Shown piece after piece: positions 1-12,519 of a stretch of 64,000 nt of DNA. Below the pieces are notes generated by a model. That model was not told the origin of the DNA, did no database searches, and saw nothing but the letters and a program-made list of their open reading frames with translations. The position numbers were made by a program, and so were the translations under genes. Source of the stretch: Euonymus europaeus (lineage: Eukaryota; Streptophyta; Magnoliopsida; Celastrales; Celastraceae); contig OY756957.1 in the NCBI GenBank assembly GCA_963580455.1, positions 28,426,501-28,490,500 of the forward strand. Direction: 5' to 3'. Numbering within the stretch: position 1 is the stretch's first letter; each line of letters starts with the position of its first letter.

Positions 1-107
1 CCCCGCTAAGGATTTCGTATCCTGAAATAATCTTATCTTTTTTCAAAAATAATCTTATCTTATCTTCATGTTTTATTTATTTATTGTTGCTTATTGTTTT
101 CACCCAG

Positions 108-3100
108 GCCATCACTGCTCTTAAAAGAGGAGCTCAGTTGCTGAAGTATGGACGCAGAGGGAAGCCCAAGTTTTGCCCCTTTAGGCTGGCTAATGTAAGA
201 CACTGATATATTTGAAATTGAATGGTGCTTCTATATTAATTTTTCTATAATTTGCGAAACCTGACATATCTATCTATCTATATATAAAAACCCATGGAAA
301 AAAGACTTGTGGTGGCGAGTTGGGTTTTCCCCCCCTACTTGGGCGTGTGGTTGTTTATGGGTTGGCTTGTGGTAATTTTATATCGAATTATATCTTGCAT
401 TGATGACAATCTTTTGTTGAATAAGAAGCTAGATAGCTACTCTCTTCTTATTTAAGCGGCTGGGCAAGTAAAGTCATTGGATATCAATTACTTTGTCTCT
501 GATATTTTGGTAATCCAATTGTGATCACTATTTTTAAATGATAAAAATATGTGTTGATAATCTTATAGATGCCTCACTATGGCTTTCACATTTCGGAAGT
601 GTGTAGGTATAACCATATGTTTAAAAAGTCGAAAAAGAAAGTTTTGTTCAGCTATCTGCATTCTGCATAATATTTCATTGAAGTTTTTATTTTTTTTTAA
701 CTGTTTTTCTCTTAGATAGTTAAAAGAATAGGGGACGTACAAAGATCTTCAAGGCTTGGGGTAAAGTATCTTGGAAAATCTAGCTGTGTAAGCTTTAATT
801 TGGAGAAGTTCGCTGAACTCTTGGGAAAATCCGACTATGTAATTGGTGGTATGGACTGCATGTGAGTGTATAGATGATCCCTGACTCCCTGTGCTTACCT
901 AGTTACCTAGGCTGATCAAGCTGTTACCTGCACGTTGTTACTTGGCTGTTTTATCAGAAAGGTATGAGACACTGATACTCATGAGAGCACAAAAGACTGT
1001 GTTGAGTGGGAATGATGGAAAGCAAATTGGAAAGTTGAGAAGTTTTTCCACTAGCTAGAGGCAGTGGTTAGAATCACCTTAATGAGAAAGGGTTGTGCTT
1101 TTTGTTGAGGAACTCGCTAGCAGATGCGACTGGACTAATTAGATTAGGTCTATGGAATGAAATTCTAACATTGTTTTGTTAAATCAAACAGGCTTTGTGG
1201 ATACTTCAGTAACAGCATGCTGTCACTATGACCTTCTGCTGATCAAGTTGTCCAGACCATGAGGTTTTTGATCATGCTTATGTTTGTTTCCACTTTCCAC
1301 ATCATAAAATAGGAAAATACCTTCTCCATCCTGTCGTCTTGGCCTCAACATTTTCACTCACATGAATTTGTTTCTGTCCTCATCAAAAGAAATAAAAATG
1401 CCTTCTCTTGAAGGTTGAGGTTTATTACCTACTTCCAGATGCTTGCAGTTTTGATTTGTTTTATGCTGGCCTTGTTTGTCCTAGAAGGAACTAAGCTTGG
1501 TTAGTGGAAAATCCTATGTTGGTTGATCCATTATTCAGGCTGCTAGATTGTCAATCCCCTGTACATGTTTCTTTCCCTGTCAAAAAAGACAGGAAGGTAC
1601 CTTCTCCTATGGTCGGAGTTTATTATCTTTTTGATGATGTATTCAGTAATATTTTTAATGTTGTCTTCATTCTTTCAAGCAACTCCTAAAATGATATGCT
1701 TTTCATATGTAATTTGTGATGCTGGCTGCGATGAGGGCAGGTCACTGCAGTGTCAAACCTGCAGGATAGTGGCAATGAGGTTAACTCTCTTAAGTCTTAT
1801 CCCACAACATCTAGGGGAAGAGGTGAAATACAGAATATAATAGGTAAACTTACCAACCTAGTAAGACTGGTTTTAAGGGCTGAAAGATGGCCTCTAGAAG
1901 GAAATCCATGCGGGCTAGTATGGTCTGGCCCAAGGCGGACAATATCTTACTAGGCTCAGGGAGGGGCATACTGTTACATAATTTATGTGAATGAACTGCT
2001 GCAAACACAGTTGTTTTTTATGTTGTAGGTTATTTTTTCAACCTCAAATTGTCTATGCTAAAATATTACACTGTCTTTGCTTTTTCTCCTTCAGGATGAA
2101 TCTGTTCTAATATGGTTATCTGGGAAAGACGAGAAACACCTTAAACTAAGCCATGTATCCAGAATTATACCGGGTCAGCGAACTGTAAGTTTTTGATTTC
2201 AGGACTCTGATACTGCTTGCATGGTGTCTTTTGAGGATAAAAGGAAAACTTTAAATGCACTTAATAATGCTGTTGCAAATCGACTTGTCTCTTGATAGTT
2301 TTATGACTCCATATCTGTTTATCTTTGCTTCAGCCAATATTTCAGAGGTATCCTCGGCCGGAGAAGGAGTACCAGTCATTTTCTCTTATATACAGTGACA
2401 GATCCTTGGACTTGGTAAGCATATATATTTTTGTGGAAATTCCTTCTTTAGATCTTCGCCACACTGAAAATTGCTTCTGATTTAGTCTTTCCTTCTAAAA
2501 TTATTTGTGGAATCTTCTATAAGCTTAGCTTCCGCAGAATCTGCTAATCCAAAACCTCTGTACCAGATATGTAAGGATAAAGATGAAGCAGAAGTCTGGT
2601 TTACTGGTCTAAAAGCACTAATATCACGTGGCCATCAACGTAGAGGGCAAGGAGAATCAAGAAGTGATGGACTTTCATCTGAAGCAAACAGTCCAAAAGC
2701 TCATACCCAAAGAACTTCTCCCTTGAGCTCAAAACTTGGTAGTGGTGATAGTTTACAAAAGGTGTTCTTCATTCTTTGTTCTCAATAATCTCATTGAACT
2801 ATTATTTGCATTGATAAGATGCTTCCCTTTTGCCGCTGAAACAGGATGACGCAAATTCCCTTCATTTTCGAACTCAGTTTGAAAGCCCGCCTAGAATTGG
2901 TTTGGAGAAGGCAATCTCTGATGTGCTATTATATGCTGTGCCTCCCAAGGTTCTATTCCCTCCAGCTTCTGCTTGTGGCTCTGTTTCTAATTCATCAGCA
3001 GGCTCAGATGGTATAACTGGACGCACCAAGGGTATGAGTCTGGATGCTTTTAGAGTCAGCTTATCCAGTGCTGTTAGTTCATCAAGTCAAGGCTCTGGTC

Positions 3101-6100
3101 ATGATGAAGGTGATGCTCTGGGGGACGTTTTCATTTGGGGGGAAGGCACTGGGGATGGAATTTTGGGTGGGGGAGTGCATAGATTTGGACGGTCTTCTTT
3201 GAAGATGGATTCTCTTGTTCCTAAAGCCTTGGAATCTGCAGTATTACTTGATGTTCAGAATATTGCTTGTGGTGGGCAACATGCTGTTTTAGTAACAAAG
3301 CAAGGAGAGGTTTTCTCTTGGGGCGAGGAATTAGGAGGAAGACTTGGTCATGGTGTCGACTCTGATGTCCCACATCCAAAGCTTATAGAATTTCTTAAAA
3401 AATCCAATGTAGAACTTGTAGCATGTGGTGAATACCATTCTTGTGCCATTACGCTTTCTGGTGATCTGTACACATGGGGTGGAAGTACTCATGATTTCGG
3501 TCTTCTTGGACATGGAAGTGAAGTCAGTCAGTGGTTTCCAAAAAGATTATGTGGCCCTTTGGAAGGCATACACATCTCATCAGTTTCTTGTGGACCATGG
3601 CACACTGCTGTTGTGACTTCTGCTGGGCAATTGTTTACTTTTGGTGATGGAACTTTTGGTGTCTTGGGACATGGGGACCGAAGAAGTGTGTCAATACCTA
3701 GGGAGGTGGAGTCTCTCAAGGGCCTTCGCACTGTGCGTACAGCCTGTGGTGTTTGGCACACCGCTGCAGTGGTTGAAGTCATGGTTGGTTCTTCCAATTC
3801 GAGCAATTGCTCTTCAGGAAAGCTCTTTACGTGGGGAGATGGAGACAAAGGGCGTCTTGGTCACGGTGATAAAGAACCTAGACTTGTGCCAACATGCGTG
3901 GCTGCTCTTGTTGAACCCAATTTCTGTCAAGTTGCCTGTGGACACAGCCTGACTGTTGCACTTACGACGGCAGGACATGTCTACACAATGGGAAGCCCTG
4001 TTTATGGTCAATTAGGGAATCCTCAAGCTGATGGTAAGCTTCCTACACGTGTTGAGGGGAAGCTGATGAAGAATTTTGTTGAAGAAATATCATGTGGTGA
4101 TTATCATGTTGCAGCTTTAACTTCAAGAACTGAAGTTTACACTTGGGGAAAAGGGGCCAATGGTCGCTTGGGGCATGGTGACACTGATGACCGGAACTCC
4201 CCATCAGCAGTTGATACTTTGAAAGACAAACAAGTCAAAAGTATTGTTTGTGGCACTAGTTTTACTGCAGCTATCTGTCTTCATAAGTGGGTATCGGGTA
4301 TTGATCAATCAATGTGTTCTGGTTGTCGCCTTCCCTTTAATTTCAAAAGGAAGCGTCACAATTGTTATAATTGCGGACTTGTTTTTTGCCATTCGTGCAG
4401 TAGTAAAAGATCTCTCAAGGCTTCCATGGCTCCAAATCTGAACAAACCTTATCGTATCTGTGATAATTGTTTTGGCAAACTAAACAGATCCACTGGAACT
4501 GACTTTTCTCGCTCTGCTCCAAACAGTAAAGGGAGTATGGATCATGGGCCACTTGAAGACCAGAAAAATAGTGAAACTTTGGATTCAAGGCCTCGGGCTC
4601 ACCTAGGAAGGAATTTGTCTCTAGAAGTGTACAAAGAAGAGGAAAGTGGATCTTCTCATAGAAGCAAGAATAGTACTCGCATTTCACCTATTCCAAATGG
4701 AACTTCTCACCGAAGTGCATTTAATAGCTCAAAACCATTTGGGTCATCCAAGAAGTTTTTCTCTGTTTCTCTTCCTGGATCAAGAATTGTGTCAAGAGCA
4801 ACCTCGCCTACTTCGAGACGATCGAGCCCGCCACATGCCACAGCCCCAGCCCCAATACCAAACCATTCACTTAATGCTTATCCAAAATCTACTGCAGATG
4901 ACACTAAAAGGATGAATGATAGTCTGGGTAATGAAGTTCTTAAATTAAGATCTCAGGTAGACATTTCATCTTTTACAATTTCAATAATAAATTTGCACAC
5001 TTTCCATGTTTTTAGTATGCATAAATTTGTATATAGGTGCCTAGGGCGGTTTAATTTAAGATTTGTGCTCCCTATAAAATGTAGGTCATACTTGTTTAAA
5101 TTGATTTTTTATTTTTCGTAGTTCAATACTGTTTCATTCCTATTGTGTGAGAACGGTTGCGGGTATAGCTTCTGATGAGATTAATATCATCTACAATTTG
5201 GTGCTGTGTCATTGATTATTCGGGAGGGCAGTCATTCAGGTTAATATAAATTATCAGAATTAGAATGTTCCACACATTGAATACAAATACCACTCATTTA
5301 CCCAAATTCTTGCTGCATCTAGGGGACAACCCCAGAATCTAATCCTAAGAATAATGCTAACTATTTCAAAAGGATTCAAAATTGGACACAAGGCTCTTGT
5401 ATTGATGTCAGTTCCTTGGAAAGGCTGATATCGGTAGTCTTTTACCACATTTGTGATGTTGTCATGGTTTGAACTTGTGATGCCTAAACTACAGAGACGG
5501 CTTTACCACTGTGGGCTTACATAGTTGGTGCTTAGCTTTTATATAAGTGAATAGAGAGAATCTAAAGCAGCACGTAACTTAAAATTTGACACCTCTCAAT
5601 GTATCAAAAGGAGTGCAAACAATGTTCCCTAACAATCCACATTGGTAAATTGCCCCTAGTTTTTCTTCATGGCAAGTAGAAGTTTTTGTTCTTTAAACTT
5701 AATGTTCGTCATATTCTGGTGACAATCATGTAATAAATAGACAAAGCAATTATTAAGTTAATTTCTAGTTCACTTCTAACACAACAGAAATTTTAAGCTG
5801 ATTTTCATCACATAAAACGAAACATTTTTGACTTGCATGAAACAATTCCAGCTGATGTTTAGTATACAACTGGTTTGGGGATGTTGAGAAGTGGGAGGGT
5901 GGATGAATATTCTGGTTTGCTTGTAGTGCTTTAAGTGCTAACTCTGTACATTTTATGTGGCTCAATCTAGGTTGAAGAACTTACCTGTAAAACTCAACTA
6001 CAAGAAGTTGAGCTTCAAAGAACAACCAAAGAGCTGAAGGAGGCCATTGCAGTTGCAGGGGAAGAGGATGCAAAATGCAAAGCCGCAAAGGAAGTAATTA

Positions 6101-8032
6101 AGTCACTAACCGCCCAAGTAAGGAAAAATTGCTCTTGTTTGTGGCTTTACAGATGATGTATATATATCACTGAAAACAACCTGCAACATGGGATTTAGTC
6201 TGCACTCTGTACTTATGTAGGGAATTTGCAATCTTATTGGTAGTCCGTCCATTAACATAATCTCATCATATATCGTCTGCAATATATGAACAGAAAACTC
6301 AGAATGCTAGAAAATATTGAGTGAGCATTGGTCTGTCTTAGATGATGTTGCTAATCAAACAACCTTTCATATAGAACTTAACATCGTGCTTATTACTTTT
6401 TATGGTAGCTGTTTGCAAACTGATCTAGTGGTTACACGGTTACACCCTAAACATGTGACATTGGGACAAAATTTTCTGTAGCTTTACCTTAAAACAATCC
6501 ATGGGGACTTGCAAATTATTGCTGCAGTGGTCATCAGGAGGATTTAATAAGAATTTTTGTGTTCCTGTAAGCATTTGAAGTTTAAGTTATGATTCCGCTC
6601 TTACATTAGGTACTTGCATTGATAAATATGCATAGTGTTGAAGTACATTGATTTATGTGTGTAACTGGCTGAAGTAAATGTGTAGGGCAATGAATCTATG
6701 AGGTACGGTGTTGGTTGTAATAGTTTGTGTTATCATGTGTATAAAAGGAGACATACTCTCCGTCTGAATGCAAGCATCAATAATAATCTTATGAATTTCT
6801 ACAGATTTTTTTTTGTTGTTGTTGCTCTTTGATCACATATTTGCATGGATATCATTACTTCAGCACAATCCATCTTAACGCCAGTCACCAGATTATAAAG
6901 TTAAAAGGATAAGATAAAACATTATGGCAACTATTCCTGTTATTCTTACTCTATGTAGCCTGTGCAAATTGCTGACATCTACTAATCTGAATATGTACCA
7001 TGTTTATTCGTGATAGCTGAAGGACTTGGCTGAAAGGTTACCCAATGGAGCAGCGAGAAAAAACTATTCGCCCACTTATTCTTCTAGCTCGACTACCGTG
7101 GATGTGTTTTCTACCACTACAGAGCAACTGAGCATGTCCATGAGTTGCCACGACCCAGATTCACATGGATCAAATAGCGAGGTGATTTCTTATGGGTCAG
7201 CTATCAGTAATAACAACACTTCAAGTCAGTCTGAAGTCGTACATTCAGAAGCGAGGAATAAAGGCAGATCTACAAAATCTGAAACCAGCCTAGGAAATGA
7301 ATGGGTTGAGCAAGATGAACCTGGTGTTTACATTACTCTCGTTGCTTTGCCTGGAGGAGGCAAAGATCTTAAACGTGTGCGCTTCAGGTATCACCATCAC
7401 ACTTCAAAGATATTAGCCAACTGCTGTGCTAGTACCTTTTCCTGGAATATTTTGTTTCCCAAGACAAATTGATCAAATCTTTTCCCAGTTCTGGGCTTTG
7501 GCTTAGTGTTATCTTGCAAAGTGATAAGCTCTTGTTGAAAAGGAGATGAAAAAAAATCCTGCAAGATCACTTGGGCATGTGTTCCATTAACACTTTGAGA
7601 GGCCCCATAAATCTGCCATTATAGATGCGTACCTTTCAGTTTGACACAACAATTGGGAGGGATAGTAGGATAAATGCCATTTACTTTCAGATTCCATTTT
7701 TACATAAAACTATTATTAGGCATTGACGATGATGATGCCATTAGACTTCTTTGGGCTGTAGCTTTGTCAACTTTTCTCTCAGATTTTGAAGTTTTGCCCT
7801 CTATTTTAGGTCCTCTAACTATGTCTTTTTTTTTTCTTCCCAAATTACATTTGTCAAATTCATGAAGTTATGATTAACAGTCAAATCCCGTGTTTGCAGT
7901 CGGAAGCGGTTCAGCGAGAAACAAGCAGAGCAGTGGTGGGCCGTGAACAGAGCCAGAGTATATCAGCAGTATAATGTTCCCACGGCAGACAAGGCTGGTC
8001 TTGGCATTGCGAAGGAAACATTAGTTCACTAA
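108..8032 (+). CDS. PH, RCC1 and FYVE domain protein with C-terminal BRX domain (PRAF family), 5' partial
   Basis: Eight exons are readable: 108-194, 2095-2184, 2334-2414, 2567-2761, 2845-4956, 5971-6117, 7017-7387 and 7900-8032. Together they give 1071 residues ending at TAA 8030-8032. The first exon lies left of the window, so probably only a few dozen N-terminal residues are missing. Domains in order: a PH domain (about 1-110, opening [20 protein letters not shown]), RCC1 repeats forming a propeller (about 246-632, many WGxGxxGxLGHG motifs), and a FYVE zinc finger (about 633-697, from WVSGIDQ). The finger has the plant variant [10 protein letters not shown] in place of the usual RRHHCR. 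Then come a Ser-rich linker, a coiled coil, and a BRX domain in the last two exons ([14 protein letters not shown], then [15 protein letters not shown]). PRAF proteins are thought to bind phosphoinositides and to act as exchange factors for small GTPases; the exact role here is inferred. Intron 1 (195-2094) holds no recognised gene. Confidence 0.93.
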
Positions 8033-8909
8033 ACCCGCCATATTCATGATCTCTCTGACACTGTAATTTTCACATTTCAAGCAGAGTGGGTGGTTATATT
8101 TTCGTCACCTAGGCCTTGCTGCTTCTTTTTTCTCTTGGTTCTTTCTTTTGTTCCTTCAACAGTTTAGCTGCATCCTTTAGTAGAGTGTAAATTCCTTGTA
8201 ACTAGGTTGTGGATTTGAATTCAAAACATCAGCCTTGTATATATGCAAGAGGAAATACTAATTCAGATCGTATAGCTGTATCAATGCTAAATCTAGCCAT
8301 TAAAACCTTTTACATTAAATATTTAAGAATGCAAGTTGTATGATAGCAAAACCCCAGATTGTTTAGTGAGACATACCAGTATTGTTCAATAAATAACCCC
8401 GAATCACCAATTTGTTTGGGCAACCCAGAATGGGAAGAAAAAAAACGAAAGAAGAAAAAACCTATGGCTCTTTCCAGAGAAGATATGTTAATAATATTTA
8501 TTTCCGACTATTGAATATGGTGAGTATTGGCTTATCAGAATGAGAGTAGTTAGACCTGTAAGATATTTCCAAACAAGAAACAAATTGAGAAAACTCTGAA
8601 ATTTCGAACCTTGCTCAATGATGAATTGCCAGAAGTACAACCAAAAAAGAGGCTGGCACGCCATTTGAATGAATGGTTCATACAGTTTACAAATGAAAAT
8701 CCACCAGCTTTAATAGGAGAAATTCGCAAAAACCACCCAAGTCCAGCATTATAGATGCAAAATCAAACTGATAATTCTCACTCAAGAAATCCTTAAAACC
8801 TCATAAGAAACCTCACAATCTCTAATCCAACCAGTTTATAGACTACTAAATTCAAACAATTGGGGGCAATCAGATGTGCATAATATATTGCTAACTAACG
8901 AGGGAAACC
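8033..8909. other. Convergent 3' flanks of the PRAF and Yos1-like genes
   Basis: This stretch lies between two genes transcribed towards each other. The left part up to about 8300 is probably the PRAF 3' UTR and the right part the Yos1-like 3' UTR. It is AT-rich. I see no further coding exon, RNA gene or repeat in it. Confidence 0.6.
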
Positions 8910-9143
8910 TCACCCAGAAACAAGCTTTACAACTATGAAGATGCTATTTAAGATTATAAGAGGAACTCTCAGATACTGGGTTGCATATATGAGACCTATA
9001 AGCTGCCCCTTTAATGATTTTGTCTTGCCTCCTGAGAATTCCTGGAAACTCCAGCCTTTTGGGGCAAGGAATCGGTCTTCATTTAATACAGCAAATGCAT
9101 TTGCAAGAAGCAGGAATCCCTCAAGTAGTGTCCACAAACCCAT
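8910..9143 (-). CDS. Yos1-like / IER3IP1-like small membrane protein
   Basis: A 77-residue protein encoded in one exon. It begins MGLWTLLEGFLLLANAFAVL, which forms a hydrophobic N-terminal segment, and ends with a second hydrophobic helix closing on VKLVSG. The central part (FLAPKGWSF, SLKGQLIGLIYATQYLR) matches the Yos1/IER3IP1 family. In yeast Yos1 works with Yip1 and Yif1 in ER-to-Golgi vesicle transport, so the same role is inferred here. The length equals the usual plant length. The frame stays open for 18 more codons upstream, but that part lies across a splice acceptor (TTGCAG, ending at 9147 on the minus strand), so the family-conserved MGLW start three bases inside the exon is chosen. 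The 5' UTR is therefore split by an intron. Confidence 0.92.
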   Translation of the reverse strand: MGLWTLLEGFLLLANAFAVLNEDRFLAPKGWSFQEFSGGKTKSLKGQLIGLIYATQYLRVPLIILNSIFIVVKLVSG

Positions 9144-10830
9144 ATCCTGCAAGGTTAAGGTCAGGTTAATTCGATCCAGGCATAGCCTAATTAGCAAGAA
9201 GAGTCAACTACACAGTATCATCAAACGATCTATTAAGAGTGGCTGAAAAGTCTATAAGATGATTGGGCAAAGCTGGTGCTTTGGTGCGGGAGTCAAGATG
9301 ACCATACGCAATAGTGTCAAGAAGAAAAAGTACACACTGCACCTAAGCACCTAGTGGGAATCAGTGCTACAAATTTCATCAGGCACAAAACAATGAGATC
9401 TCTAAAACCATTAAATAAAACAATTGTAGAATTCCCAACGGCGAAATGCATTGCTAAAGCAGCATCCACCTTGTTTCAAAAAAAAAAAAAAAAAGCAGCA
9501 TCCACCCGCAATTAAACGATGTTTTTCGTGTTAAGGGCTTCATGTCTGTTAAAAAATTAGCTAAAAAGGTAAGCATAGCATACAGATTTACATACAATAA
9601 ATAAATATAAGACCAGCTTATGTCATGATGGGTGATTTGTCTCCAACAAATCAAGCTCTCTTGCAAATCATATATGACAAAACAAAAGAAAACCGACAAG
9701 AACCCTTAATTCCACGCCATGAATTAACACCAAAACTTTAAAAGTAGCCAACTCTGAACCAAGAAAAATACATGCTAACAAACCCTCCTAGCTATTTCAT
9801 TAAACAGTTTATGTTCATGTTCAGATTTTTGCCGCAAGTGCAAATATAAGACAACACAAATCTACCGCTAAGAAGCACCGATATGGGTGGGAAGATTCCC
9901 CATTTCTTCCAAAAACAAGGATAAATGTGCGGTGGCAAAAGGCTTCTATATATACATATATATATATATACACACACACATGAGGATAGAACAATATAAC
10001 TAATAGTAATGGAGCTTCTGGTTCGAACACAATTAAGTCTCAGTTGAGCAACAAAAATAGATATAAAATGGAACTTCAACGAGTATTAAGAGCACATGAT
10101 TATTCGATCAATTTGCTCCTCCAAAAATTCAAAAGCAAGGTTCAATTCCACCTCGAAACCAAATCGATTCAAATGATAATTGACAAATCCTATCAACAAA
10201 TAGCACACCAACAAGGATTTAACGCACCTATCTCACCAGTAAAACAGATCTTAAGAAAACTACAAATAATCGAACTGACAATCAAGCTATATTTCAAGCA
10301 ACGCAAAAGTCGAAAACCTCGCAGGCTTTCCTTTTTTCTCACAAGATCCGGAGGGAGGGGGAGGGGGAGGGAGAGGGAGAGGGAGAGAAGACACGTAAGG
10401 TAAGGATCTACTTTGGTGTCGCACCTTCAGGAAGAGAATTGGGCAAAATGACAGGTTGAAGAAGGCAAGAAGAAGCCCAAAGTAACTTTCCATGGGCTTG
10501 GGCTTGGGCTTTAAGCCTTCCACTGACAAAACCGAAGTTTTTAGCAACTTTCTGGCCTAGAAGTACTGAAAATGTATCCCAATACCCAACTGTATCACAT
10601 AATTAAAAATAAAATAAAATGACACCCCCAATCCGAATCAATGTGCATCCATGACACATATACTAATCGAGTTTACTAAAATATACCAAAATCAAGCCTC
10701 CCCTCATTGGAGACTTCACCATACAATCGCTTAGACTTCGTAGGCCACCATCCGTCTTACTAATGACACCAAAATACAACCAGCTTTATCACCTCACCAT
10801 TGGGCGGATCCTCTTCAAAGGAGCCTCTCT
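9144..10830 (-). other. 5' UTR intron and upstream region of the Yos1-like gene
   Basis: On the minus strand an acceptor at 9148-9147 precedes the Yos1-like start. A plausible donor is GCGAG/GTTTTC at 10318/10317, just after a CT-rich stretch (10350-10388 on the plus strand reads GGGA/GAGGGA repeats), which is typical of a plant 5' leader. That would make the intron about 1.17 kb; donor choice is a guess. The interval also holds a TA/CA run near 9955-9980 and one copy of a short dispersed repeat (9872-9891). From 10420 to 10830 I see only AT-rich upstream DNA that ends at the TRIM element. Confidence 0.45.
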
Positions 10831-10835
10831 GTCTC

Positions 10836-11090
10836 TGTTGTAATTTCCACACCCCCACACACTAATAATATTGTCCGCTTTAGGTTGTCCGGTTCACTGG
10901 ATACATCGGGCCCACATAGGGGTTGTCCGGTTCACAAGGATACTACGGGCCCGCACAGTTTTGTTTCTCCTCAAGTGCAGCAAGTGGGCTTGGGCCCAAC
11001 TCACTACACAAGGGAAAAGGCCTTGTTGATAGTAGAAGTGGGCCTTCTCCCTAATAAAGGGAGTTTACCTCCCACATCGGTATTCTAACA
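10836..11090 (-). repeat. TRIM long terminal repeat (3' copy in element orientation)
   Basis: About 95 percent identical by eye to 11190-11452. Most of the length difference is near the outer end, where the other copy carries the short palindrome TCCCACATC TTACC GATGTGGGA and this copy lacks one half of it. Confidence 0.88.
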
Positions 11091-11189
11091 CTCCGCCGCA
11101 CACTTGTGGGCTGGGTTATACCACAGACCCAACAAGTGGAGTAGAGGTCATACCCAAGTAACTGGACCGAGCAACCTGCTCCGATACCA

Positions 11190-11452
11190 TGTTGTTTCCA
11201 CACCCCCACACACTAACAATATTGTCCGCTTTAGGTTGTCCGGTTCACTGGATACATCGGGCCCACATAGGGGTTGTCCGGTTCACAAGGATACAACGGG
11301 CCCGCACGACTTTGTTTCTCCTCAAGTGCAGCAAGTGGACTTGGGCCCAACTCACTACACAAGGGAAAATGCCTTGTTGATAGTGGAAGTGGGCCTTCTC
11401 CCTAATAAAGGGAGTTTACCTCCCACATCTTACCGATGTGGGAGTTCTAACA
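11190..11452 (-). repeat. TRIM long terminal repeat (5' copy in element orientation)
   Basis: It adjoins the primer-binding site at 11175-11189. The palindrome near its outer end (about 11421-11444) could fold as a hairpin in RNA or single-stranded DNA. Confidence 0.88.
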
Positions 11453-11457
11453 GTCTC

Positions 11458-12519
11458 CGTAAATCCACTTTGTAGATTGCTGTTCACATAAACACAGACG
11501 TTGTCGCTATAGGGTTGCTGCTGCTATAAAACACTGCCTGCCATCACCACCACCACGCACCACCCCTAAAAACAACGGCGGCACAAGCGAAAAACACCAC
11601 TGGTCTGATAAGACTCTGAACATGAAGGCTCCAATACCACTATTGGATTTGAAAGATTGGAGAGCACAAATATGTCATTCAATCTAGTAATTGATCATAT
11701 ACATGACAACACATAAAATACATTGAGAAAATACTCTAGAAAAGTATAGACATACATTAAGAGAATACTCTGAAATGGTACACGTGGAAATGTATACTAC
11801 TTGGCTGCACTCAACTTTGTACCAGAAATCAGGTTTTACATAGACATCATTGTTTCACCATGTAATCCTCGTAATTCATGAATGGTAACAAAGAGTGTGT
11901 ATAATTATCATCAGCGTTTGCCGTCTATTGTAGTTGCATCCAAGATGGTAGGTTGAAACACTCCAAGGACTAAGGAGCCTATTTTCTTAGTACATGTTAT
12001 ATTGTATTTTTTTTCAGAAAGTGGCTAATTTGTTTTCATGCAAAGAATGGACAACTTTATTCATAAACCATTTTAGGATAGACAATCCCTACAATATTAA
12101 TGAGATCATTACAATAAGGAGGAGGAGACGTAAGATGATGAATCCCAAAGGTAAACCAAAAGCATGAGACGCAAGATTGTCAGCACATTTAATTAGCCTC
12201 CCAATATACATGACTGATCACCACCTGCCATTCGGACTGACTTAGAAAAGCTCGAATACCCTTCCCAAGATACAGAAGAAGATGATTTGTTAATACTCCA
12301 TAAAAATACTTGGTCAAGCATAATTGCTATGGGTACCGACTAAAAAGTTAGATTCGAGCCTCAAAAATTCCTAAACTAGAGCCGGAAGCTCCACAAAAGA
12401 TATGGTGCCTCACTGACTTGACAACGCACAACTGCCAAAAAAATAGGACTTGAGTCATTGACTAGACGATAATTGCAGTCATGAGGGGAAATACAAGGGT
12501 TAAAGCAATGTAGATACCT
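11458..12519. other. Intergenic DNA with a probable LTR-retroelement scrap
   Basis: Around 11625-11655 the plus strand reads GGCTCCAATACCACTATTGGATTT. This resembles the reverse complement of a tRNA-Met primer-binding site followed by an LTR end, as seen in copia-type elements on the minus strand. The adjoining 11458-11625 would then be the untranslated region next to the primer site, and 11640-12000 part of an LTR. No second LTR or gag/pol remnant is visible. The part up to 12519 includes the 3' flank of the F-box/SNF2 gene and shows nothing else. Confidence 0.35.

Larger units (their letters stand above)
10831..11457 (-). mobile_element. TRIM (terminal-repeat retrotransposon in miniature), complete with 5 bp target duplication
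   Basis: Two near-identical direct repeats, 10836-11090 (255 bp) and 11190-11452 (263 bp), flank a 99 bp middle. On the minus strand each repeat starts TGTTAGAA and ends CAACA, the TG...CA form of an LTR. Directly after the minus-strand 5' LTR is TGGTATCGGAGCAGG (11189-11175), close to the primer-binding site complementary to initiator tRNA-Met. A purine-rich tract (GTGTGCGGCGGAG) precedes the 3' LTR. The 5 bp GTCTC at 10831-10835 and 11453-11457 is a perfect target-site duplication. No coding capacity remains, as expected for TRIMs, which depend on other elements for enzymes. It lies upstream of the Yos1-like gene. Confidence 0.9.

Noticed and set aside
4957..5121. Extension of the PRAF frame past 4956
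   Set aside because: It is intron read-through. A GT donor at 4957 and the conserved continuation at 5971 (VEELTCKTQ) show the true splice.
10044..10403. Open frame of 119 codons on the plus strand
   Set aside because: It ends in a GGGA/GAGA repeat (RGRGRERERERR) and lies over the likely 5' leader of the Yos1-like gene on the other strand. No conserved domain.
10885..11475. Paired similar open frames on the plus strand
   Set aside because: Both lie in the two LTRs of the TRIM, which explains their likeness. TRIMs encode no protein.
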